Positions 1 through 8,011 of a stretch of DNA of 25,456 bases are shown here, in pieces. Source of the stretch: Bacillota bacterium (GTDB taxonomy: Bacteria > Bacillota > Clostridia > Oscillospirales > Acutalibacteraceae); NCBI GenBank assembly GCA_023460155.1, contig JAEWRF010000092.1, positions 1-25,456 of the forward strand. Reading direction: 5' to 3'. The translations under genes and the position numbers were made by a program. The stretch's first letter is position 1; every line of letters starts with the position of its first letter. Under the pieces are notes generated by a model. That model was not told where the DNA came from. It did not search any database and saw nothing but the letters and a program-made list of their open reading frames with translations.

Positions 1-485
1 GCGGAGGAAGAGGCGGCCTCCGGGGCCCACTGGGCGGTCAGAAGAATGTCCACCGTCAGCTTCAGGGAGGAGGAAACGGGGTTCCCGCCCGAAGTCCATC
101 CGGCAAATTTATAGCCCTTTTTGACCGGGGTGGCAAGGTCGCCCACCGCGGTACCGCGCGGCACCGTGATTTGGGTCGCGCCGCCGGTTCCGCCGTTAAA
201 ATCCATGGTGACGTTGACGTCCCCCTGATTTTGGGGCGGCGGTGTTACTCCGCCGTTGCCGTCGTTGGAGGAAGTCTGACTGCTGCTTGATCCGCCGGAG
301 GAAGACCCCGCGGCAGAAGAACCCGCAGAGGAAGACCCGGCTGACGAGACCGCAGACGAAACCTCGGAAGAAGAACCCGCGGAAGACGTGTGGCCGACCG
401 CGGCAAACGCCGTTTGGGTAACCATTGCGGCGCACGCCAGTACGGCTATCAAAACGGTTATGTATTTTTTGTCTTTTTTGGCCAT
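1..485 (-). CDS. secreted Ser-rich protein with InlB-type B repeat (partial)
   Basis: This is the N-terminal part of a larger surface or secreted protein that runs off the window at position 1. Residues 1-28 form a signal peptide: the basic MAKKDKK start, a hydrophobic core, and an AFA-A cleavage motif. A low-complexity linker rich in Ser, Gly and Ala follows (about residues 32-80). Then comes one Listeria-Bacteroides (InlB B/Flg_new) repeat, recognised by MDFNGGTGG, then V..GT.VG.L..P.KKGYKFAGW, and ending LTAQW. Ser/Ala-rich sequence resumes at the edge. Such repeats usually mediate adhesion or serve as stalk modules in cell-wall proteins. The ATG at 485 lies 12 nt from GGAGG (498-502). An in-frame TTG at 491 lies only 6 nt from it and may be the true start. 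Function beyond surface exposure cannot be told from this fragment. Confidence 0.85.
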   Translation of the reverse strand, partial: MAKKDKKYITVLIAVLACAAMVTQTAFAAVGHTSSAGSSSEVSSAVSSAGSSSAGSSAAGSSSGGSSSSQTSSNDGNGGVTPPPQNQGDVNVTMDFNGGTGGATQITVPRGTAVGDLATPVKKGYKFAGWTSGGNPVSSSLKLTVDILLTAQWAPEAASSS

Positions 486-527
486 AATCAAATAGATCCT
501 CCCAGAATTACGGTTCGATATCCATTT

Positions 528-556
528 ATAATACTATTAATATTAGCATAAAACAA
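528..556 (-). promoter_or_regulatory. sigma-A promoter of the InlB-repeat protein gene
   Basis: On the minus strand TTGTTT (556-551) is followed after 17 bp by TATTAT (533-528). The gene's SD and start lie 26-43 bp further on. Confidence 0.6.
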
Positions 557-618
557 TCGGAAAATACAACCGGTCCGCCGTAAGAAAAGAATTACAAATT
601 AATTACGCGCGGCGGCAT

Positions 619-648
619 TTGATTTTCGGTCCGAAGGGATGGTATAAT
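619..648 (+). promoter_or_regulatory. sigma-A promoter of the degV-family gene
   Basis: TTGATT (619-624) and TATAAT (643-648) are 18 bp apart, with an extended -10 TGG just upstream. The site lies inside the longest open frame here, so translation must begin downstream of it, which supports the GTG start at 676. Confidence 0.7.
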
Positions 649-675
649 AGCACAAACAGGAAGGAAGTGCCGGCC

Positions 676-1518
676 GTGGCAGTAATTATTAGTTCCGACA
701 GCGCCTGCGATCTTTTTCCGGACCTGTACCGCGAGCGCGGCATTGAAATTGTTCCACTCTACATCACAATCCGCGGGAAATCCCGCCGCGACATGTTCGA
801 GATTGCGCCGGACGAGCTCTTCGGAGATTACCAGGCGACCCAGGTCCTTCCCAAAACCTCCGCTCCGCCGCCGGCGGATTTTGCCGAGCTCTTCCGCAGA
901 GTAACCCAGAACGGGGACAGCGTCGTTCATCTTGCGATGAATTCAAAAATGTCGGCTTCCTACCAAAACGCCTGCATTGCGGCGGGTGAGTTCAAAAACG
1001 TCTGCGTGGTGGACACGCGCACGCTCAGCTCGGCGCAGGGGCTGCTTGCTCTGCGCGCCGCCGACCTGCGGGACGAGGGAAAATCAGCGCAGGAAATCTA
1101 TGAGCGCATTGAAAAAGCCAAAAAGAAAATCCGCACTTACGTGCTGCTGGATACGCTCGTCTACGCCTACCGGGGCGGCCGGGCCACCATGCTGCAGGCG
1201 TTCGGCGCGAACCTGTTAAAGCTGCGCCCCTGCCTGCTGCTCAACACGGCGGGCGATCTTTCCGTCTGCAAAAAATTCCGGGGGAATTTTGCTCAGGTCT
1301 GCCGCGAATACACCCGTTTCGTCCTCTCGCTCCCGAATCCGGATGAGGGGCGCGCGGCCGTCACAACGACCGGCATGGACCCTGCTCTTTTTGAGGAGGT
1401 TTGCGGCATGGTGCGCGGCAGCGGCCTTTTCCGCGAGGTGATTACCTCCCGCGCGGGCTGCACGATGACGACCCACACCGGGCCGAATACGCTGGTCATT
1501 TTTTATTTTGAGAAATAA
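676..1518 (+). CDS. DegV family fatty-acid-binding protein
   Basis: A 280-residue protein of normal DegV length. DegV/FakB proteins bind a fatty acid and present it to the kinase FakA for phospholipid synthesis or signalling. The family signature is visible: the N-terminal VIISSDSACDL (usually IITDSTSDL), TSAPPPADF in place of TSqPs, the NSKMSASYQNA lipid-loop motif, a Leu-rich LLKLRPCLLL core, and a C-terminal HTGPNTLVIFYF. The open frame extends upstream to 619 but would include the promoter. GTG 676 sits 11 nt from AGGAAGG (658-664) and gives the standard N terminus. It is monocistronic, and its last 16 bp overlap the convergent dusB. No fakA is in the window, so the ligand and the partner kinase are unknown. 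Confidence 0.9.
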   Translation: MAVIISSDSACDLFPDLYRERGIEIVPLYITIRGKSRRDMFEIAPDELFGDYQATQVLPKTSAPPPADFAELFRRVTQNGDSVVHLAMNSKMSASYQNACIAAGEFKNVCVVDTRTLSSAQGLLALRAADLRDEGKSAQEIYERIEKAKKKIRTYVLLDTLVYAYRGGRATMLQAFGANLLKLRPCLLLNTAGDLSVCKKFRGNFAQVCREYTRFVLSLPNPDEGRAAVTTTGMDPALFEEVCGMVRGSGLFREVITSRAGCTMTTHTGPNTLVIFYFEK

Positions 1519-2492
1519 TCCGGGCTTTCCTGCGCCGCAAGGATCTCCTTTGTGAGCTCCTCAAGCTGCGCGTAGGTTTCCAGAAAGCTCGAGCGGCGGC
1601 GGAATTCTGCCGCGCCTTTGAGGCCCTTTAAATACCAGCCGACATGGCTGCGGGCCTCCCGCATGGCGCGGGGCTCGCCCTTGTAACCACAGGCCGCCTT
1701 GATGTGACGCAGCATTACGAGCATCCTCTCCGCGGGGCCGGGAGGGGGCACGATTCGGCAGGACTCCGTCAGGTAGGCGTTCACCTGATAAAAAATCCAC
1801 GGATTGCCGAGCGCGCCGCGCCCGATCATCACCGCGTCGCAGCCGGTTTTCTCCAGCATCAGCGCGGCGGACTGCGCGTCAATGACATCCCCGTTGCCGA
1901 TGACCGGAATTTTAACCGAACGCTTTACCTCCCGGATGATTTCGATATCGACCGGCGGGGTGTACATCCGGCTTCGGGTGCGCCCGTGCACGGCGACGGC
2001 TGAGGCCCCCGCCTGCTCGCAGATGCGGGCGACTTCCACCGCGTTGACGGAGGTTTCATCCCAGCCCGCGCGCATTTTCACCGTCACCGGAACGGGAACC
2101 GCTTTTTGGACGGCTTCGACGATTTCGCCGCACAGCGGCGGGTTTTTCATCAGGGCGCTTCCCGCGCCGGGGCCGGTGATCTTCGGGGCGGGGCAGCCCA
2201 TGTTGATGTCGATGAAATCCGGGCGGTATTCCATGGCTTTTTCGGCGGCGGCGGCCATCTCCGAAGGGACGGCGCCGAACAGCTGAATCCCCGCCGGGCG
2301 GGCTTCCCCGCCGAGCTCCATCAGCTCGTGTGTCTTTTTATCGCTGAACTGCAGCGCCTTCGCGCTGATCATTTCGCTTACGGTGCAGGCTGCGCCGAAG
2401 CCGGCGCATGTTTCGCGGAACGCGCGGTCGCCCGCCCCGGCCATCGGGGCCAGAAAGGCGCGGCCCGCCAACGTCAGATTTCCGATTTGCAA
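1503..2492 (-). CDS. dusB: tRNA-dihydrouridine synthase (DusB type)
   Basis: An FMN-dependent TIM-barrel enzyme, 329 residues, that reduces uridine to dihydrouridine in the tRNA D-loop using NADPH. Motifs in order: the FMN-binding start LAPMAGAGDRAFR, EMISAKAL, DINMGCPAPKI with the catalytic Cys, VKMRAGWD, AVHGRTRSRMY, VIGNGDV and MIGRGALGNPWIF, then a helical C-terminal tRNA-binding domain. The start is TTG 2492, 8 nt after GAGG (2504-2501). No in-frame ATG gives a better N terminus. The gene is divergent from polA and convergent with the degV-family gene, whose coding end it overlaps by 16 bp. I see no terminator between the two. Confidence 0.95.
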   Translation of the reverse strand: MQIGNLTLAGRAFLAPMAGAGDRAFRETCAGFGAACTVSEMISAKALQFSDKKTHELMELGGEARPAGIQLFGAVPSEMAAAAEKAMEYRPDFIDINMGCPAPKITGPGAGSALMKNPPLCGEIVEAVQKAVPVPVTVKMRAGWDETSVNAVEVARICEQAGASAVAVHGRTRSRMYTPPVDIEIIREVKRSVKIPVIGNGDVIDAQSAALMLEKTGCDAVMIGRGALGNPWIFYQVNAYLTESCRIVPPPGPAERMLVMLRHIKAACGYKGEPRAMREARSHVGWYLKGLKGAAEFRRRSSFLETYAQLEELTKEILAAQESPDYFSK

Positions 2493-2524
2493 GACAGAAT
2501 CCTCATTTCCAGATTGGTGTTCAT

Positions 2525-2533
2525 ATTATATCA
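2525..2533 (-). promoter_or_regulatory. extended -10 promoter of dusB
   Basis: On the minus strand TGA-TATAAT (2533-2525). The -35 region is weak (TTTCGC-like), typical of an extended -10 promoter. It overlaps the divergent polA promoter, so the two may compete for polymerase. Confidence 0.5.
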
Positions 2534-2534
2534 C

Positions 2535-2563
2535 TTATCTTTTTGCCGCGAAAGTGTTATAAT
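2535..2563 (+). promoter_or_regulatory. extended -10 promoter of the polA operon
   Basis: TGT-TATAAT (2555-2563) with a poor -35 hexamer TTATCT (2535-2540) at 17 bp spacing. It is the only promoter seen upstream of the seven-gene run ending at 9033. Confidence 0.6.
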
Positions 2564-2595
2564 ATTCCCATCTGCCAGCTTACGGGGGAAAAGCG

Positions 2596-5166
2596 ATGAA
2601 ACTTTTGGTATTGGACGGCAACAGCATCCTGAACCGCGCGTTCTACGGGATCCGCCTTCTCACGACGAAGGAGGGTCTGTTCACGAACGGAATCTACGGA
2701 TTCCTTTCGATTTTCGAGCGGCTGAAAGCCGAAACCTCCCCCGATGCGGTCGCCGTCGCGTTCGACCTGCGCGCCCCGACCTTCCGGCATAAGGAATACG
2801 CTGGCTACAAGGCGAACCGCAAGGGAATGCCGCCGGAGCTGGCGCAGCAGATGCCCGCCCTCAAGGAGCTGCTCGTTCTGCTCGGCTACCGCCTGGTGGA
2901 GTGCGAGGGCTTTGAGGCCGACGACATCCTCGGCACGCTTTCCGCCGCCTGCGAAAAAACCGGAAACGAGTGTGTGCTCGCGACCGGAGACCGGGACAGT
3001 CTCCAGCTGGTAGGCCCGCACGTGACGGTGCGCCTCGCCTCCACAAAAATGGGACAGCCGCAGGTGACCGTGTACGACGAGGCGAAAATCCGGGAGGAAT
3101 ACGGTGTTTCCCCGCGGGAAATGATAGAAATCAAGGCGATTCAGGGCGACTCCTCCGACTGCATCCCCGGCGTGCCGGGCGTGGGGCCGAAGGGAGCGGG
3201 CGACCTGATCCGCGCCTATCACAATATTGACGCAATTTATGAAAATCTTGACACGCTGGAAATCCGCGACACCCTTCGGAGAAAACTCGCCGAGGGGAAA
3301 GAGAGCGCGTATTTAAGCCGCCGCCTCGGCACCATCTGCCGGGAGGTGCCCATTGACGCCGACCCGGAGGATTACCGCCCCGCGGCGGGCGACCATGCCT
3401 CCGCCGCGCGCCTGATGGCAAAGCTGGAGCTCTTTTCCATGATCGAGCGCATGGGTCTCAACGTTCCTACCGAACCGGCTTCGAAGCCGGAGGGCGGGGC
3501 GGTTTGTGTTGCCGCGGAGGAATCGGATGCTGCCGCGCTGCCGGAGCTGCTTGAAAAGCAGGGCCGGGCCGATTTCCTTGCCCGGTATGAGGACGGGAAA
3601 CTGAGCTCTCTGCTGGTTTCCTGCGGAGGAAAACTGTATCCGGTTGCGGGTTCGGAGAGCATCCGAAAAATCCTCGGAAATCCCGCGCTGAAAAAAACAA
3701 CCTATGATTCGAAACCCCTGTTCGCGGCGATGGACGCCGCGGGGGCGGAACTCAGCGGGCCGGTGTTCGACCTCCTGCTTGCGGCCTATCTGCTGAACCC
3801 CTCGGCTTCGGGGTACGAGCCGCTCCGGCTTGCGCAGGAATACGGCGTTCCGCTGCCGGAGGGCGACCTTTCCCCGGAGGAGCAGTCCGCCGCCGTGCTT
3901 CCTGCGCTGGGGGATCGGCTTTCCGCCAAAATCGCGGAAAACGACCAGACGAAGCTGCTTACGGAAATTGAGGTCCCGCTTGCAAGGGTGCTCGCCCATA
4001 TGGAGACGATCGGCTTCGCGGTGGACGCGGAGGGCATCCGCTCCTACGGCGAGGTGATTCAGAAGCAGGCGGACGAGATTCAGCGGCAGGTGTTTGACGC
4101 CGTCGGGTACGAGTTCAACATCAATTCCCCGAAGCAGCTCGGGGAGGCGCTGTTCGGCAAGCTCGGTTTAAGCCACGGCAAAAAGACGAAAACCGGCTGG
4201 TCAACGGGCGCGGAAACGCTGGAAAAACTGCGCTATGAGCATCCCGCCGTGGAACTGGTGCTGAATTTCCGTGCACTTTCGAAGCTGAAATCAACCTACT
4301 GTGAGGGGCTTTTAAAGGTGATCGGGCCGGACGGCCGCATCCATTCGAGCTTTAACCAGACCGAAACGCGCACCGGGCGCATCAGTTCGACCGAACCGAA
4401 TCTGCAGAACATCCCCGTGCGCACCGAGCTCGGGCGCGAGATGCGCCGCTTTTTCGTCGCGCGCCCCGGCTGGGTTCTGGTGGACGCCGACTATTCGCAG
4501 ATCGAGCTGCGGGTGCTCGCCCACATCGCGGATGACAAGGCCATGATCGAGGCGTTCCGCAACAACGACGATATCCACCGCAGTACGGCGGCGCAGGTGT
4601 TCCACCTGCCGGAGGAGCTGGTGACGCCGCTGATGCGTTCCCGAGCGAAGGCCGTCAATTTCGGCATCGTGTACGGCATCGGCGCGTTTTCGCTTTCGAA
4701 GAACATCCATGTCTCCGTCGCGGAGGCGAAGCGGTACATCAATGATTACCTTACGCTTTACAGCGGCGTGAATTCCTATATGGAGCGCGTGGTGGAACAG
4801 GCGAAGAAGGACGGCTGGGTGGAGACGATGTTCGGCCGCAGGCGCTATCTTCCGGAGCTGACCAGCTCGAACTTCAACCTGCGTTCGTTCGGTGAGCGCG
4901 TCGCGCGCAACATGCCGATTCAGGGCACGGCGGCGGATATCATCAAAATCGCCATGATCCGCGTGGAGGAACGCCTCCGCAGGGAGCACATGGAAGCCCG
5001 CCTGATTCTGCAGGTGCACGATGAACTGATCGTGGAAGCGCCGCAGAAGGAAGCTCTCGCGGCTGCCGCGCTGCTGACGGAGGAGATGCAGAACGCCGTT
5101 TCGCTCTCCGTGCCGATGGTTGCCGACGCCAAAATCGGGGAAACCTGGTACGAGGCGAAGGCATGA
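2596..5166 (+). CDS. polA: DNA polymerase I
   Basis: A family A polymerase, 856 residues, used for Okazaki-fragment maturation and repair. It carries the N-terminal 5'-3' exonuclease (LVLDGNSILNRAFYG; FEADDILGTL; ATGDRD; IPGVPGVGPKGA), a middle 3'-5' exonuclease-fold domain, and the C-terminal polymerase. Polymerase motif A is DADYSQIELRVLAH (D632), motif B is RSRAKAVNFGIVYGIGAF (K685, Y693), and motif C is QVHDELIVEAP (D809). The proofreading DxE is absent: the expected site reads ADFLARYEDGK. The domain is therefore probably inactive, as in Bacillus and Thermus enzymes, while the FDLLLAAYLLNP element is kept. ATG 2596 follows GGGGGAAAAGCG. The stop overlaps the next gene by 4 bp (ATGA), so the two are translationally coupled. 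Confidence 0.98.
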   Translation: MKLLVLDGNSILNRAFYGIRLLTTKEGLFTNGIYGFLSIFERLKAETSPDAVAVAFDLRAPTFRHKEYAGYKANRKGMPPELAQQMPALKELLVLLGYRLVECEGFEADDILGTLSAACEKTGNECVLATGDRDSLQLVGPHVTVRLASTKMGQPQVTVYDEAKIREEYGVSPREMIEIKAIQGDSSDCIPGVPGVGPKGAGDLIRAYHNIDAIYENLDTLEIRDTLRRKLAEGKESAYLSRRLGTICREVPIDADPEDYRPAAGDHASAARLMAKLELFSMIERMGLNVPTEPASKPEGGAVCVAAEESDAAALPELLEKQGRADFLARYEDGKLSSLLVSCGGKLYPVAGSESIRKILGNPALKKTTYDSKPLFAAMDAAGAELSGPVFDLLLAAYLLNPSASGYEPLRLAQEYGVPLPEGDLSPEEQSAAVLPALGDRLSAKIAENDQTKLLTEIEVPLARVLAHMETIGFAVDAEGIRSYGEVIQKQADEIQRQVFDAVGYEFNINSPKQLGEALFGKLGLSHGKKTKTGWSTGAETLEKLRYEHPAVELVLNFRALSKLKSTYCEGLLKVIGPDGRIHSSFNQTETRTGRISSTEPNLQNIPVRTELGREMRRFFVARPGWVLVDADYSQIELRVLAHIADDKAMIEAFRNNDDIHRSTAAQVFHLPEELVTPLMRSRAKAVNFGIVYGIGAFSLSKNIHVSVAEAKRYINDYLTLYSGVNSYMERVVEQAKKDGWVETMFGRRRYLPELTSSNFNLRSFGERVARNMPIQGTAADIIKIAMIRVEERLRREHMEARLILQVHDELIVEAPQKEALAAAALLTEEMQNAVSLSVPMVADAKIGETWYEAKA

Positions 5167-5996
5167 ACGCTTTTGCCTGCCCCGTGTGCGGGGCGCCGCT
5201 TGAAAAAGAGGAAAAGGCCTACCGCTGCCCGAAAGGGCACAGCTACGATATTGCCAAAGAAGGCTATGTCCATCTTCTGCGGCCCGATGAGATGCACTCC
5301 AAATCGCCGGGCGACGACAGGGAGATGGTGGCCTCCCGCCGCCGGTTTCTTGAGGCGGGATGGTACGAATGCTTCAGCGACGGCCTTGATTCCCTTGTGC
5401 TTCAGAATACACGGGGGGAGAAACCTGTAATTCTGGATGCCGGCTGCGGCGAGGGCTATTATACCGGCCGCATGGCCGGGGCCTTCCGTCAGGCGGGCAG
5501 GGCCGCGGAGCTTTTCGGTTTCGACATCTCAAAAACAGCGGTTCGCCTTGCCGCGAAGCGGTACCGGGAAATCCCGTTTGCCGTGGGCAGCATGTTCCAT
5601 ATTCCCGTTCCGGATTCTTCGGCGGACTGCGTGACCGACGTTTTTGCGCCGATTGTTCCCGAAGAGCTGTGCCGGGTGCTTCGGCCCGGCGGAACCCTGA
5701 TTCTGGCGGTGCCGGGGCCGCGCCACCTGTACGGCCTCAAGGAGATTCTGTACGACGAGCCGTATGAAAACGAAACGCGCGATACGGAGTACCCCGGGTT
5801 CGAATTTCTGCGCCGGGTTCCGGTGCGCGGCGAAATCGCAACCCAAGACCCGCAGACGATGCAGGATCTGTTCGCCATGACCCCGTATTACTGGAAAACC
5901 CCGCGGGAGGGCGGCGAACGGCTGAAAAAAACCGACGTCCTGAACACTGAGACCGGGTTCGATTTTCTGATTTATCAAAAGGTGGAGAAGACATGA
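5163..5996 (+). CDS. rlmA: 23S rRNA (guanine-N1)-methyltransferase, RlmA family
   Basis: A 277-residue SAM-dependent methyltransferase that matches the RlmA family throughout. It has an N-terminal zinc finger with ligands C6, C9, C22 and H26, followed by the hallmark YDIAKEGYVHLL, then SPGDDREMVASRRRFLEAG. The SAM-binding motif I is VILDAGCGEGYYTG (residues 89-102). RlmA enzymes methylate G745 (RlmAI) or G748 (RlmAII, TlrB-like) in helix 35 of 23S rRNA. Gram-positive members are usually the G748 type, but I cannot assign the position from sequence alone. It overlaps polA and the next gene by 4 bp each, so it sits inside a coupled operon. Confidence 0.9.
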   Translation: MNAFACPVCGAPLEKEEKAYRCPKGHSYDIAKEGYVHLLRPDEMHSKSPGDDREMVASRRRFLEAGWYECFSDGLDSLVLQNTRGEKPVILDAGCGEGYYTGRMAGAFRQAGRAAELFGFDISKTAVRLAAKRYREIPFAVGSMFHIPVPDSSADCVTDVFAPIVPEELCRVLRPGGTLILAVPGPRHLYGLKEILYDEPYENETRDTEYPGFEFLRRVPVRGEIATQDPQTMQDLFAMTPYYWKTPREGGERLKKTDVLNTETGFDFLIYQKVEKT

Positions 5997-7165
5997 GGAA
6001 ACGAAAATCCTTCGTCGATTTCGTCACAGAGCAGAACGGGCTGTTCCTGGTTGTGGCGACTGCCCTCGCAATCCTGGTCCGGCTGTGGTTCTTTCCCCAC
6101 GCCTCCAGCGATTACTATGAGTTCCTGCAGGGATGGTTCGACACCCTGCGCCTGAACGGGGGCTTTGCCGCTCTGGGGCAGAACTTCGGCGACTATACGC
6201 CGCCCTATTACTATATCCTCGCGCTGCTCAGCTATATTCCCGGGCGCGACCTGTACCTGATTAAGGCGTTTTCGTGCCTGACCGATGTGCTGATGGCCTA
6301 CTGCGTGCTGCGCCTTGTCCGGCTGAAATACGACGAGTTCTGGGGGGAGATCGCCTACGCGATCACGCTGTTCCTGCCCAGCGTGGTCATCAATTCCTCC
6401 GTGTGGGCACAGTGCGATTCCATTTATACCGCGCTGCTGCTCACCTGCCTTTACTACCTGCTGACCGACCGGCCGAACCGCGCGGTGCTGGCCTATTCCA
6501 TCGCGTTCGCGTTCAAGCTGCAGTCGATCTTCCTCGCCCCGTTCCTGCTTCTTCTGCTGCTGAAGCGGAAGATCAAATGGCGCAGCGTGCTGATCCTGCC
6601 GATTACCTACCTCGTACTGATTCTCCCGGCCGTGTTTCTGGGCGGAAATCTGTGGGACCTGCTCACGGTCTACGTGAGGCAGACGGGGGAATACCAGCAG
6701 CTTTCGCTGAATTTCCCGAACCTCTATATCTGGTTCCCGCAGGACGCGCCGGCCTACATCGGGAAAATTGCCGTGCTTTCCGCAGGAGCGCTGGTCCTCG
6801 TGACGCTTGGGTACCTCTGCCGGAAAAAATTCACGCTTTCGAACAATATGATGGTTTCGCTTTCCCTGTTTTACCTCTTGCTGGTGCCGTATTTTCTCCC
6901 GTATATGCACGACCGGTACTATTACCCGGCGGACCTTTTTTCGCTGGTGTTCGCGTTTTATTACCCGGAGAAATTCTACGTGCCGATCATCACCGTGCTT
7001 TCCTCCACCTATGCGGCTCTGCGGTTCCTGTTTGGAATCCATTTCATTAACCTGAAGGTCTTTTCGGTTATGATGCTGTTTAACCTGATCTGGGTCGGCA
7101 TCCAGATCGTGTACCGCATCCGGGACGATGCCGACGGAAAGGCAGCGCAGGTGTGGATGGAATAA
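5993..7165 (+). CDS. multi-pass membrane glycosyltransferase-like protein (Gpi18/GT-C type)
   Basis: A 390-residue integral membrane protein with roughly ten hydrophobic segments. The first loop after TM1 carries SSDYYEFLQGWFDTLR and a Tyr-rich NFGDYTPPYYY. A later segment reads SSVWAQCDSIYTALL. The W-Q-D-S-x-Y pattern and the acidic residues in the first external loop are typical of GT-C glycosyltransferases of the Gpi18/COG5542 mannosyltransferase-like group, which use polyprenyl-phosphate sugars outside the membrane. Donor and acceptor cannot be told. It overlaps rlmA by 4 bp and rimI by 13 bp, so expression is linked to translation-related genes. That link may be positional only. Confidence 0.75.
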   Translation: MRKRKSFVDFVTEQNGLFLVVATALAILVRLWFFPHASSDYYEFLQGWFDTLRLNGGFAALGQNFGDYTPPYYYILALLSYIPGRDLYLIKAFSCLTDVLMAYCVLRLVRLKYDEFWGEIAYAITLFLPSVVINSSVWAQCDSIYTALLLTCLYYLLTDRPNRAVLAYSIAFAFKLQSIFLAPFLLLLLLKRKIKWRSVLILPITYLVLILPAVFLGGNLWDLLTVYVRQTGEYQQLSLNFPNLYIWFPQDAPAYIGKIAVLSAGALVLVTLGYLCRKKFTLSNNMMVSLSLFYLLLVPYFLPYMHDRYYYPADLFSLVFAFYYPEKFYVPIITVLSSTYAALRFLFGIHFINLKVFSVMMLFNLIWVGIQIVYRIRDDADGKAAQVWME

Positions 7166-7626
7166 CGGTCTCCCCGATGGCGGAACGCCATCTGGATACG
7201 CTCGTAAGGCTGGAGCAGACCTGCTTTTCCGAGCCGTGGACGCGCGCGGGTCTCGAGGAGGAACTCCGAAACCCGGCGGCGGTTTTCGCGGTTGCGGAAT
7301 GCGGCGGTGAAACGGTCGGCTACGCGGGCATGCACTGCGTCTGCGGGGAATGCTATGTGGACAACGTCGCCGTATTCCCTGAATTCCGGCGAAAAGGGGC
7401 CGCGTCGGCTCTGCTTTCGTATCTGATTGACCGGGCGCGGGAACGGGACGGCGTGTTCCTTACCCTGGAGGTGAGGAAATCAAACTTTCCCGCCCTGCAG
7501 ACATACGCGGCCTTCGGATTCCGCGAGGAGGGAAGAAGGAAGAATTTCTACCGCAGTCCCACGGAGGACGCGCTGATTCTGACTCTTCGTTTTCCGAAGC
7601 CGCAATGTGAGGAGGATTTGCCATGA
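7153..7626 (+). CDS. rimI: ribosomal-protein-alanine N-acetyltransferase (RimI)
   Basis: A 157-residue GNAT acetyltransferase. RimI acetylates N-terminal alanine of ribosomal protein S18 and, in many Firmicutes, sits with the t6A genes as here. Visible motifs are FSEPWT near the N terminus, YVDNVAVFPEFRRKGAASALL (beta-4 and the acetyl-CoA pyrophosphate loop), LEVRKSNFPALQTYAAFGF, and GRRKNFYRSPTEDALIL, diagnostic for RimI. GTG 7153 lies about 9 nt after GGAAAGG and overlaps the membrane protein gene by 13 bp. The stop overlaps the next small gene (ATGA). The usual partners tsaE and tsaB are not in the window. Confidence 0.92.
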   Translation: MDGITVSPMAERHLDTLVRLEQTCFSEPWTRAGLEEELRNPAAVFAVAECGGETVGYAGMHCVCGECYVDNVAVFPEFRRKGAASALLSYLIDRARERDGVFLTLEVRKSNFPALQTYAAFGFREEGRRKNFYRSPTEDALILTLRFPKPQCEEDLP

Positions 7627-7766
7627 CAAAGAGGGAAAGCTGCCTTTTGGCGGCGATGTGTCTGCTGCTCGGCATGGTTCTGGGGTTTCTGCTTTCGCCC
7701 GTGAAATCGGGCATATGCATCGGAAACAGCAATAATCGGATTACCCGCGGCGAAGAATCAAGATAA
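7623..7766 (+). CDS. 47-residue membrane microprotein, copy 1
   Basis: A short gene starting ATGA on the rimI stop, preceded by GAGGAGGA. The product begins MTKRES, has one hydrophobic segment (about residues 8-25, LLAAMCLLLGMVLGFLLSP), and ends in a polar tail GNSNNRITRGEESR. It is clearly homologous to the next ORF: MTKxE..LLA.M.L.LGMVLGFL..P.K.G...GN.N. The GMVLGFLxxPxKxG stretch recalls the N terminus of YtxH-like proteins, but the similarity is short. Strong SD, coupling and paralogy make it a real gene. I do not recognise a function. Confidence 0.7.
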   Translation: MTKRESCLLAAMCLLLGMVLGFLLSPVKSGICIGNSNNRITRGEESR

Positions 7767-7786
7767 TCGGAAAGGGGATTTTTGTC

Positions 7787-8011
7787 ATGACAAAAAAAGA
7801 AGGCCGCCTGCTGGCGCTTATGAGCCTGTTCCTCGGCATGGTTCTGGGTTTTCTAATGGCGCCGATGAAGGCTGGGGTATCCTGCGGAAACAACAATACG
7901 GTCTACGGACACGGAATGCAGGCATCGGGGGAACGGCACCATCGGCACCGCAGAAACGGTGAGGATCCGGAAACTCCGGAGGACGGGGAGGATCTTGATT
8001 GCGAATTTTAG
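7787..8011 (+). CDS. 74-residue membrane microprotein, copy 2, His-rich and acidic tail
   Basis: A tandem paralog of the preceding ORF. MTKKEGRLLAL is followed by the same GMVLGFLMAPMKAG transmembrane segment and GNNN. The tail here is longer: HHRHRR (about residues 51-56) and then an acidic stretch rich in Glu and Asp ending DLDCEF. ATG 7787 follows AAAGGGG with about 9 nt spacing. The 3' end overlaps tsaD by 13 bp, and this tail carries tsaD's SD. The His cluster might bind metal, but there is no direct evidence. No signal-cleavage site is seen, so a membrane-anchored cytosolic or external tail is likely. The function is unknown. Confidence 0.75.
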   Translation: MTKKEGRLLALMSLFLGMVLGFLMAPMKAGVSCGNNNTVYGHGMQASGERHHRHRRNGEDPETPEDGEDLDCEF

